Origin: Saprospiraceae bacterium
GTDB lineage: Bacteria > Bacteroidota > Bacteroidia > Chitinophagales > Saprospiraceae
Direction: 5' to 3'
Assembly: GCA_014379665.1 (NCBI GenBank)
Contig: JACMLK010000435.1
Location: 1 to 10,160, forward strand
Length of the DNA stretch: 10,160 nt
Positions 1 to 6,829 of the stretch are shown here, one piece after another (the first letter of the stretch is position 1; every line of letters begins with the position of its first letter). The translations under genes were made by a program, and so were the position numbers. The notes below the pieces were generated by a model that saw only the letters and a program-made list of their open reading frames with translations, was not told the DNA's origin and searched no databases.

Positions 1-1014
1 ACTTCCAAATTGGTGGCCGGAGCTATAAAACTGGCGTTAGAAAAATGTGATCTGAATCCATACATATTCCAGCATGTGGATGGTAATTCTTTTGAAATCG
101 GTAAGATTCTAACTCAACATCCATTAACAGCCGGAGTAGGATTTACTGGTAGTTTGACGGGCGGCAGATCCATTTTTGATTATGCACAACAAAGAGAAGT
201 ACCCATTCCGGTTTTTTCAGAGATGGGTAGCACTAACCCTGTATTATTACTAAAAGAAACATTACTTCATCATGCACCAGAAATTGCCAAAACTATTTCA
301 GGTTCCATCACAGTAGGAGTTGGACAATTTTGTACCAATCCGGGTATTATTCTTGGTATTAAAGGTAGTGCATTGAATCACTTCACAAGCCTTCTGGCAT
401 TGGAACTGTCATTATTGCCCGCTTATAAGATGTTACATGAAGGCATATTTAATAACTATGCCGCAGGTTTGAATAAAGTGTTATTCGACAAAGGAGTGGA
501 AACCATTTATCATGCTCATGCGGAAGAATTTTTGTTTGCAAGTCCTGTGCTTGCCAGAGTAAATGGTAATACATTTAAACTTAATCCGGATCTTCATCAT
601 GAAGTGTTCGGACCATTTTCATTGATAGTAGTTTGTGATAATAAAACACAGCTGATAGAAATCTGGAAATCATTAAAGGGGCAACTGACTACCACGATCA
701 TGGGGACTGACACTGATCTGGAAAACAATAAAGACTTGATTGATATTGCCAGAAATATTGCCGGCAGAATTGTTTTTAATGGTGTGCCGACAGGGGTAGA
801 TGTAGGGTTTGCAACAGTACATGGTGGCCAGTATCCTGCCACTACCGACAGTAGATTTACCTCAGTGGGGATGGATGCTATCAAACGCTGGGTCAGACCC
901 GTATGTTATCAGGATTGTCCGGATCATTTACTCCCGGCAGAACTACAAAACCAAAATCCGTTAGATATATTCAGGAAGGTAAACGGGGCATTTGGAAAAG
1001 GACCAATCTCCTGA
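1..1014 (+). CDS. Alpha-ketoglutarate semialdehyde dehydrogenase (2,5-dioxovalerate dehydrogenase), 5'-truncated by window
   Basis: This NAD(P)-dependent aldehyde dehydrogenase should oxidise alpha-ketoglutarate semialdehyde to alpha-ketoglutarate, the last step of hydroxyproline (and some sugar-acid) breakdown, in the cytosol. The reading frame is open at base 1, so the start codon is upstream; a TTG at base 10 is internal. 337 residues are visible, roughly the last two thirds of a family usually near 500 residues. In fragment numbering, the cofactor-fold motif GFTGS is at 47-51, the general-base Glu is E74 in SEMGSTNPV, and the catalytic Cys is C111 in GQFCTNPG. These last two contexts are characteristic of the KGSADH branch rather than generic ALDHs. 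HEVFGPF, a typical ALDH C-terminal segment, lies around 200-206. The adjacent epimerase, one base downstream, supports a role in hydroxyproline use. Other ALDH substrates cannot be fully excluded. Confidence 0.93.
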   Translation, partial: TSKLVAGAIKLALEKCDLNPYIFQHVDGNSFEIGKILTQHPLTAGVGFTGSLTGGRSIFDYAQQREVPIPVFSEMGSTNPVLLLKETLLHHAPEIAKTISGSITVGVGQFCTNPGIILGIKGSALNHFTSLLALELSLLPAYKMLHEGIFNNYAAGLNKVLFDKGVETIYHAHAEEFLFASPVLARVNGNTFKLNPDLHHEVFGPFSLIVVCDNKTQLIEIWKSLKGQLTTTIMGTDTDLENNKDLIDIARNIAGRIVFNGVPTGVDVGFATVHGGQYPATTDSRFTSVGMDAIKRWVRPVCYQDCPDHLLPAELQNQNPLDIFRKVNGAFGKGPIS

Positions 1015-1015
1015 C

Positions 1016-2023
1016 ATGTTTAAAAAAAGATTCTTCTGTATTGATGCACACACTTGTGGTAATCCGGTCAGACTTGTCGTTGGAGGAGTTCATGTATTGG
1101 AAGGGAATAATATGATGGAGAAACGTGCCTTTTTTATGGAACATTTTGATTGGATCAGGAAGAGCCTTATGTTTGAACCAAGAGGTCACGATATGATGAG
1201 TGGAAGTATATTGTATCCACCACACGATCCGACAAATGATGTGGCAGTTCTTTTTATTGAAACAAGTGGATGCCTTCCGATGTGTGGTCATGGAACAATC
1301 GGGACGGTCACTATCGCCATAGAAGAAGGGCTCATCACGCCAAAAATTCCGGGTAAAATACACATGGAAGCTCCTGCCGGACTGGTAGAAATCGAATATC
1401 ATCTGGAAGCTAACGGAAAAGTATCGTCTGTCAAACTAACCAATGTAGGTTCATTTCTTTACAAAGAAGGATTAAGCGTACATTGTCCGGATCTCGGAGA
1501 GTTAACCGTCGATGTCGCTTATGGCGGTAATTTTTATGCTATCATAGATCCACAGATCAACTTCAAAGGGATCGAAAACCATTCTGCCGATCAACTTATA
1601 TCCTGGAGCAGAGAAATCAGAAAAGACATCAATCTTAAATACACCTTCCGTCATCCTGAAATCCCTGACATCAACTGGTGTAGCCACGTGTTGTGGACAG
1701 GTCAATGTATTGACCCTTCATCGACGGCCAGGAATGCTGTATTTTATGGAGATAAAGCCATCGACAGATCTCCTTGTGGAACAGGTACATCTGCACGTAT
1801 GGCTCAGTGGTTTGCCAAAGGAAAACTGAAACAAGGTGACCAGTTCATTCATGAAAGTTTTATCGGCAGTAAATTTATCGGAACCATCGAAGGCGTGACA
1901 AAAGTTGGAGATTACGATGCCATCATACCGGGTATAGAAGGCTGGGCTAAGATATATGGATATAATACTATTCTTGTTGATCCCGAAGATGATCCATATG
2001 CAGCAGGCTTTCAGGTGATATAA
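1016..2023 (+). CDS. 4-hydroxyproline 2-epimerase (proline racemase family)
   Basis: A cofactor-independent epimerase predicted to interconvert trans-4-hydroxy-L-proline and cis-4-hydroxy-D-proline, the entry step of the pathway. The 335 residues match the usual family length of about 330-340. Both catalytic cysteines of the two-base mechanism are visible: C90 in the MCGHGT motif and C254 in SPCGTGTSA. Having both argues against the trans-3-hydroxy-L-proline dehydratase branch, where one Cys is replaced. The N-terminal IDAHTCGNPVRL (residues 9-20) is also typical of the family. The ATG at 1016 is preferred. An in-frame TTG at 992 would add eight residues that overlap the aldehyde dehydrogenase and have no family counterpart. 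The upstream gene's TGA ends at 1014, so translation is probably coupled; a weak AAGGA lies at 998-1002. Proline racemase activity is the main alternative, but the neighbours favour hydroxyproline. Confidence 0.92.
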   Translation: MFKKRFFCIDAHTCGNPVRLVVGGVHVLEGNNMMEKRAFFMEHFDWIRKSLMFEPRGHDMMSGSILYPPHDPTNDVAVLFIETSGCLPMCGHGTIGTVTIAIEEGLITPKIPGKIHMEAPAGLVEIEYHLEANGKVSSVKLTNVGSFLYKEGLSVHCPDLGELTVDVAYGGNFYAIIDPQINFKGIENHSADQLISWSREIRKDINLKYTFRHPEIPDINWCSHVLWTGQCIDPSSTARNAVFYGDKAIDRSPCGTGTSARMAQWFAKGKLKQGDQFIHESFIGSKFIGTIEGVTKVGDYDAIIPGIEGWAKIYGYNTILVDPEDDPYAAGFQVI

Positions 2024-2069
2024 GTTAGTTTTATAATCTAAAATTATATTATTGATTAATTTTGTGAAT

Positions 2070-2093
2070 CTTCATGCCTTCGTGTCTTTGTGG
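2070..2093. repeat. Imperfect 8-base direct repeat array, three units
   Basis: Three consecutive octamers are visible: CTTCATGC (2070-2077), CTTCGTGT (2078-2085) and CTTTGTGG (2086-2093). They follow the pattern CTTYRTGN. A fourth, more degenerate unit (TTTTGTGA, 2060-2067) lies two bases to the left and a partial CCTT follows on the right. Sequences of this flavour recur in intergenic regions of many bacterial genomes as far as I recall, but I cannot search for other copies and assign no function. Confidence 0.55.
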
Positions 2094-2163
2094 CCTTAAA
2101 CTCTATTATCGTTCATCAAAGGGGCGTTTTCTTAAATTCTGAATTTACATCCTAAAATTGTAT

Positions 2164-2171
2164 TATTTTTG
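2164..2171 (+). promoter_or_regulatory. Possible -7 promoter element for the Uma2 gene
   Basis: TATTTTTG is an exact match to the Bacteroidota -7 consensus TAnnTTTG and ends 26 bases before the Uma2 ATG, which would give a short leader. No TTG was found at the expected -33 spacing (around 2141 the sequence reads TTCTGA), so support is only partial. In such AT-rich DNA chance matches are common; a second match lies at 2057-2064. Confidence 0.3.
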
Positions 2172-2197
2172 TATTTTAGAAGCTTTAAAAGAAACTT

Positions 2198-2800
2198 ATG
2201 GAAGATAAAAATCAAGAGAACTTAGTAACTGAACCCATTGGGGAATACGGCATAGAATATACCTACGCCGACTATATGAAGTTCGAATTTGAAGAAATGG
2301 TAGAATTGATACGAGGGAAAATCTTCAGAATGAGCCCGGCACCAAGGTCTTCTCATCAAATAGCCGCAGGGAATATACATGGTCCACTTTGGCATTTGTT
2401 AAGAAAAGCTCCCTGTAAGGTTTTTATAGCTCCTTATGATGTAATTCTTCCTATAGCTAACAAAAAAAGAGAAAAAGCAACTACGGTTGTTCAGCCGGAT
2501 ATTTGTGTAATCTGCAATCCGGAAATCATAGAAGATACCGGATGTTTTGGAGTGCCTGACTGGATCATAGAAATACTCTCGCCTCATACACGCAAAAAAG
2601 ATCTCCAGCTAAAGTATGACGTGTATGAAGAGGCTGGTGTTAAAGAATATTGGATTGTGATGCCGCAGGAAAAACTGATTGAAGTTTTCATTCTGGAAAA
2701 TGGAAAGTACAAGCGGGTTAATACTTATGCGCAAGATGATGAAGTGACTTCACACACGCTCCCTGAGTTAACTTATAAGCTGGAAGAAATATTTGAATAA
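2198..2800 (+). CDS. Uma2 family (DUF820) putative restriction-endonuclease-fold protein
   Basis: A 200-residue protein of the Uma2/DUF820 family, common in cyanobacteria and also found in Bacteroidota, with a predicted PD-(D/E)XK nuclease fold. Visible signatures are an N-terminal Y-T-x-x-D-Y/ELIRGKIFRMSPAP region (residues 21-49), the acidic residue D101 in VVQPDICV, E125 in VPDWIIEILSP, then HTRKKDLQLKYDVYEEAGV (residues 130-148) with K139, and EYWIV (150-154). D101, E125 and K139 are the likely fold-type active-site residues, so it looks intact. The length is normal for the family. The biological substrate of these proteins is generally unknown. It lies between two hydroxyproline-catabolic genes, behind a 174-base spacer and 39 bases ahead of the oxidoreductase. 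I infer a separate insertion rather than a pathway role. A DNA nuclease function here is an inference from fold only. Confidence 0.88.
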   Translation: MEDKNQENLVTEPIGEYGIEYTYADYMKFEFEEMVELIRGKIFRMSPAPRSSHQIAAGNIHGPLWHLLRKAPCKVFIAPYDVILPIANKKREKATTVVQPDICVICNPEIIEDTGCFGVPDWIIEILSPHTRKKDLQLKYDVYEEAGVKEYWIVMPQEKLIEVFILENGKYKRVNTYAQDDEVTSHTLPELTYKLEEIFE

Positions 2801-2839
2801 GAAGACAAATTTAGGACTTTTCTCTATCATAACAATCCC

Positions 2840-4078
2840 ATGCATATTACTATTATTGGCGCAGGTGTTATAGGGTTATCCTGTGCATATTACCTTAGAA
2901 AAGAAGGTCATGAAATCTCCATTATTGATAGAGGAAATGGCACTGATAATTGTTCCTTTGGCAATGCCGGTTATATCTCTCCCAGTCATTTTATTCCATT
3001 AGCGTCTCCGGGCATTGTAGCCCAGGGTTTGAAATGGATGCTGAGTTCATCCAGTCCGTTTTATATTAAACCAAGACTCAGTACTTCCATGGTAAAATGG
3101 GGAATAAAATTTTATACTAAGGCCAATCAAAAAACAGTGGCTCAAAATGCGCCTCATCTCAACAATATCCTGCAACTCAGTCGCAATCTGATGGTTGATC
3201 TTGACCGTGAACTGAATCATGGTTTTCAGCTCGAAACAAAGGGTTGTCTCATGCTGTATAAAACTGAAAAAACAGGTCATCACGAAGCAGAACTTGCACA
3301 TGAAGCCAAAAAATATGGTATACATGCACCAATATTAAATGCCGCTGAAGTTCAGGCAATGGAGCCTGAAGTAGAAGTTGATGTATTAGGTGGAGTTTAT
3401 TTTCCAATCGATTGTCATCTGCATCCTGTAAGAATGATGGAGTCGCTGCGTAATAAAATTGTTGGCATGGGTGTCAAAATGCTTTACGAACATGAGGTAC
3501 TAAACTTTGAGATAAAAAATGAAAAAGTAGTATCAGTCATCACCGATAAAGGAAAATTCTCAACAGAACACTTGGTGCTTGCTGCAGGATCCTGGCTGGA
3601 AGTGATCAGCAAAAAACTTGGCATAAATCTGCTGCTCCAACCCGGTAAAGGATACAGCGTGACATACCCCAACCGTCAAAATAACCTGAAATATCCTGCC
3701 ATTCTTGTTGATGATCGGGTAGCCATGACACCTATGGGGAATGAACTCAGAGTTGGTGGGACAATGGAACTGTGTGGAATCAATCATCAAATAAATATGA
3801 ATAGGGTCAAACCTATTATCAGTGCTGCCAATAGTTATTACCCTGACCTGAGTTTAGCAGTTCCGCCAAGCAAAAATGTTTGGTCAGGACTGAGACCCTG
3901 CTCGCCGGATGGATTACCTTATATTGGTAATAGCCCTTATCATAATAATGTTACTGTGGCAGGTGGTCACGCGATGTTAGGTATTTCACTCGCAGCTGCT
4001 ACCGGCTTACTTATAAAACAGATGATACAAAAAGAACCCACTGAAATTCCCATTAATCATTTCCGACTGAACCGATAA
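2840..4078 (+). CDS. DadA-like FAD-dependent D-amino acid dehydrogenase, probable D-hydroxyproline dehydrogenase
   Basis: A 412-residue flavoprotein of the DAO/DadA family. The Rossmann dinucleotide-binding motif GAGVIG is at residues 7-12, followed by the beta-2 acidic residue D30. CSFGNAGYISPSHFIPLASP (38-57) is the family's conserved FAD/substrate loop. Near the C-terminus come VWSGLRPCSPDGLPYIG and GGHAMLGISLAAATG, the usual GlRPxxPDglPxiG and GHxxlG signatures. No signal peptide or transmembrane segment is evident; the N-terminus goes directly into the Rossmann strand. In the hydroxyproline pathway this class oxidises cis-4-hydroxy-D-proline, formed by the epimerase, to pyrroline-4-hydroxy-2-carboxylate, passing electrons to quinone or oxygen. 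The gene starts 39 bases after the Uma2 gene and may be co-transcribed with it. A general D-amino acid dehydrogenase is the alternative; the context with epimerase and semialdehyde dehydrogenase favours hydroxyproline. Confidence 0.88.
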   Translation: MHITIIGAGVIGLSCAYYLRKEGHEISIIDRGNGTDNCSFGNAGYISPSHFIPLASPGIVAQGLKWMLSSSSPFYIKPRLSTSMVKWGIKFYTKANQKTVAQNAPHLNNILQLSRNLMVDLDRELNHGFQLETKGCLMLYKTEKTGHHEAELAHEAKKYGIHAPILNAAEVQAMEPEVEVDVLGGVYFPIDCHLHPVRMMESLRNKIVGMGVKMLYEHEVLNFEIKNEKVVSVITDKGKFSTEHLVLAAGSWLEVISKKLGINLLLQPGKGYSVTYPNRQNNLKYPAILVDDRVAMTPMGNELRVGGTMELCGINHQINMNRVKPIISAANSYYPDLSLAVPPSKNVWSGLRPCSPDGLPYIGNSPYHNNVTVAGGHAMLGISLAAATGLLIKQMIQKEPTEIPINHFRLNR

Positions 4079-4090
4079 AATTAAAAAACC

Positions 4091-6826
4091 TTAAGAATGG
4101 AGTACGGGGTCTTCTTTATATTTGCCTTTACTTTTTCTGATATTGACAGAAACGACTTTAAACTCCGGACACATGGCTTCACTATCATGTTCATCTGAGG
4201 TAATGATGTTCATCATGACTTCCGGAAAGTGAAATGTACTGCTCAAAATTCCTGGTTTTACCTGATCAGATATTTTTGCTTTAACATCTATTTTTCCTCT
4301 TCGGGATTCTACGCAAACCATATCCCCATTATGAATGAAATGTCTGGCTGCATCTTCAGGATGTATCAGCAAAAGGTCTTCAGTCAGAAGGTGCACATTT
4401 CTGGTTCTTCTCGTCATAGTGCCGGCATTGTAATGCTCAAGTTCCCTGTTGGTGGTGATGATATATGGAAATTCTTTACCGTTTTTGGAAATTTCTTTAC
4501 TTTCTTTGAAATCAAAGAAGTGGAATTTTCCTTTTCCGATTTTGAATGTTTCGGTATGAAGGATTTTTGTATCTGTGCCATCGGGTTTGACCGGCCATTG
4601 TTTACCGTTTTTACCCAGATTTTCCCAGGTGACACCAGCAAAAAATGGAACAATACCAGCTATTTCTTGCAATAATGTATCAGGATCGTAGGGTGCCTGT
4701 GGATACCCCATTTCATTCATGATGTCACATAATATTTGTCCGTCGGGTTTGGTACCTTCGAGGGGTTCGACAGTGCTTTGTACTTTTTGAATTCTTCTTT
4801 CACTATTGGTATAAGTACCGCTTTTTTCGAGAAAAGACGCACCCGGTAAGATCACATCTGCATATTTAGCCGTTTCAGTGATGAATAATTCCTGAACTAC
4901 CAACAGATCAAGGTTGTCCATAGCGGCTATAACTTTATTGGTGTTAGGGTCTGTTTGTACTACATCTTCACCCATCAGCCAAAGGGCTTTTAGTTTGCCG
5001 TTGATGCTGGCATCAAACATCTCAGGAATTTTATATCCTTTACCCATTGGCATCTGAGTGCCATAAAAATCTTCATACACTTTATTGATTTCAGGATCGT
5101 AGGCATTCATATAGCCTGCACCCTGATGTGGCTGACAACCCATATCGGCAGCTCCCTGTACGTTATTTTGTCCACGTAAAGGATTTACTCCCACCCCGTT
5201 TCTACCGATATTGCCGGTGATCATAGCCAGATCAGATATAAGCATCACCGTATAAGTACCTTGAGTATGTTCAGTCACACCCAAACCATGAAAAGACATG
5301 GCGTTTGGAGCAGAAGCATATATAATAGCTGCTTTTCTGACCAATTCTTTGTCTACACCTGTGATTTGTTCCATTTCATTCATATCAAGCGCCAGAATCT
5401 GGGATTTGAAATCATCATAACCCTGAGTTCTTAACTCTATAAATGAAGTATCTTCCAAACCTTCAGCCATAATATAATACAACATCATATTGAGTAAAGC
5501 AACATTGGTACCGGGTCTGAGTTGGAGATGGACAGTAGCAAATCTGGCCATTTCTGTTTTACGGGGATCAACCACAATGGTAGGTTTACCCTTCATCGCA
5601 AACTGTTTTATTTTTGCCCCTGTGACCGGATGTGCGTCAGTCGGATTGGCACCTATCACCATGATACAATCCGTATATTGGATATCTTCTATCGAATTGG
5701 TAGCTGCTCCTGTTCCAAAAGCTCTTTGCATCCCGAGTGCAGTAGGAGAATGACATACCCGGGCACAGCAATCGATGTTGTTAGTACCGATAACTACCCT
5801 GATAAATTTCTGCATGAGGTAGTTTTCTTCATTGGTGCATCTTGCGGATGAAATACCGGCAATGGCATCAGGACCGTACGTATTTTTAATATGTGTCAGA
5901 CGTTCGGCAATAAATTGATATGCCTCTTCCCATGTGGCGGGTGTTAATTCACCGTTTTTCCTGATCAGCGGTGTTTTGATACGGTCCGGATGATTATAAA
6001 AAGAAAATGCATATCTGCCTTTCAAACAGGTATGACCCTGATTTACTTCTGCATCATATGGTGCCCTGATGGATTTTACTTTGTTATTGACGACAGAGAC
6101 TTCCAGATTGCAGCCGACCCCGCAATAGGTACAAACGGTTCTTATTTTTTTATCAGCTACCACAGATTTTGATTCAAAGACATCTGAGATAGCTGAAGTG
6201 GGGCATGCCTGAGCACAAGCTCCGCAACTTACACAATCTGATTCAAAAAAGGACATATCAGAACCTTTAACTATTTTACTGTCGAATCCTCGACCAGCCA
6301 TACTGAGTACCAACTGACCCTGCACTTCATCACATGCCCTGACACAACGGTAACAGTTAATACATTTTGAAAGATCAGAAGTCATATATGGATGACTAAG
6401 ATCTTTTTTCCGGTCAAGATGGGTTTTTCCTGCCGGATATCTTACATCTCTGATGCCTACTTTCGCAGCTACTGTTTGTAATTCGCAATTGTTATTCACT
6501 TCACAGGTAAGACAGTCCAGCGGGTGGTCTGTCAGCACTAATTCGATTATATTTTTGCGCAGTCTTTTTATCTTTTCAGTGTCCGTATATATATAACTAC
6601 CCGGCATCACCGGTGTATGACAGGATGCCTGGGTCTTCAGAGGTCCGCCTTTTGTCAGTCCAACTTCAACACTGCATACCCTGCAAGATCCGAAAGGGTC
6701 AAGATTAGGGGCATCACAAAGGGTTGGAATCAAATCTTTTCCCACATATTTCCTGACTAATTTAAGAATCGTATCGCCTGCCTGGGTCGGATATGAAACA
6801 TCATTTATAAAAACGAACTTTTCCAT
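4091..6826 (-). CDS. fdhF: Formate dehydrogenase catalytic (alpha) subunit, Mo/W-bis-PGD, Cys-type
   Basis: The 911-residue catalytic subunit should oxidise formate to CO2 in the cytosol and send electrons along an Fe-S chain to the partner subunit encoded upstream. The N-terminal part resembles NuoG. A [2Fe-2S] ferredoxin domain has C37, C48, C51 and C69. A His-Cys3 [4Fe-4S] site has H101, C105, C108 and C114. Two ferredoxin-type [4Fe-4S] sites are formed by C155/C158/C161/C165 and C198/C201/C204/C208. The molybdopterin oxidoreductase domain follows with a CxxCxxxC...C [4Fe-4S] site (C232, C235, C239, C267). The metal ligand is C358 in ARVCHSPT, followed by the conserved H359; E. coli FdhF has selenocysteine here, so this is a Cys variant. 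The MopB C-terminal (dinucleotide-binding) region occupies roughly the last 120 residues. The ATG is three bases beyond the upstream stop, indicating an operon. No fdhD or pterin-cofactor genes are in the window. Confidence 0.93.
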   Translation of the reverse strand: MEKFVFINDVSYPTQAGDTILKLVRKYVGKDLIPTLCDAPNLDPFGSCRVCSVEVGLTKGGPLKTQASCHTPVMPGSYIYTDTEKIKRLRKNIIELVLTDHPLDCLTCEVNNNCELQTVAAKVGIRDVRYPAGKTHLDRKKDLSHPYMTSDLSKCINCYRCVRACDEVQGQLVLSMAGRGFDSKIVKGSDMSFFESDCVSCGACAQACPTSAISDVFESKSVVADKKIRTVCTYCGVGCNLEVSVVNNKVKSIRAPYDAEVNQGHTCLKGRYAFSFYNHPDRIKTPLIRKNGELTPATWEEAYQFIAERLTHIKNTYGPDAIAGISSARCTNEENYLMQKFIRVVIGTNNIDCCARVCHSPTALGMQRAFGTGAATNSIEDIQYTDCIMVIGANPTDAHPVTGAKIKQFAMKGKPTIVVDPRKTEMARFATVHLQLRPGTNVALLNMMLYYIMAEGLEDTSFIELRTQGYDDFKSQILALDMNEMEQITGVDKELVRKAAIIYASAPNAMSFHGLGVTEHTQGTYTVMLISDLAMITGNIGRNGVGVNPLRGQNNVQGAADMGCQPHQGAGYMNAYDPEINKVYEDFYGTQMPMGKGYKIPEMFDASINGKLKALWLMGEDVVQTDPNTNKVIAAMDNLDLLVVQELFITETAKYADVILPGASFLEKSGTYTNSERRIQKVQSTVEPLEGTKPDGQILCDIMNEMGYPQAPYDPDTLLQEIAGIVPFFAGVTWENLGKNGKQWPVKPDGTDTKILHTETFKIGKGKFHFFDFKESKEISKNGKEFPYIITTNRELEHYNAGTMTRRTRNVHLLTEDLLLIHPEDAARHFIHNGDMVCVESRRGKIDVKAKISDQVKPGILSSTFHFPEVMMNIITSDEHDSEAMCPEFKVVSVNIRKSKGKYKEDPVLHS

Positions 6827-6829
6827 TGT

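Larger units (their letters stand above)
2024..2197. other. 174-base AT-rich intergenic spacer
   Basis: This spacer separates the epimerase gene from the Uma2 gene and is far longer than the other same-strand gaps in the pathway cluster (1 and 39 bases). It holds a short imperfect 8-base direct-repeat array (2070-2093), two exact matches to the Bacteroidota -7 promoter consensus TAnnTTTG (2057-2064 and 2164-2171), and a weak all-A/T inverted repeat (TATAAT at 2032-2037 with ATTATA at 2043-2048). I see no open reading frame worth calling and no GC-rich terminator hairpin. Confidence 0.7.

Noticed and set aside
992..1015. TTG start giving an eight-residue longer epimerase
   Set aside because: The extension overlaps the aldehyde dehydrogenase end and is not part of the family's N-terminus; the ATG at 1016 fits the known length.
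971..1402. 143-codon open frame on the minus strand within the epimerase gene
   Set aside because: It is antisense to a clearly coding, motif-rich gene and shows no recognisable features.
2032..2048. Inverted repeat TATAAT/ATTATA after the epimerase as a terminator
   Set aside because: A six-pair stem of only A/T pairs with no following T-tract is too weak to call.
5490..5851. Plus-strand open frames inside the formate dehydrogenase gene
   Set aside because: They are antisense shadows of the conserved molybdopterin domain.
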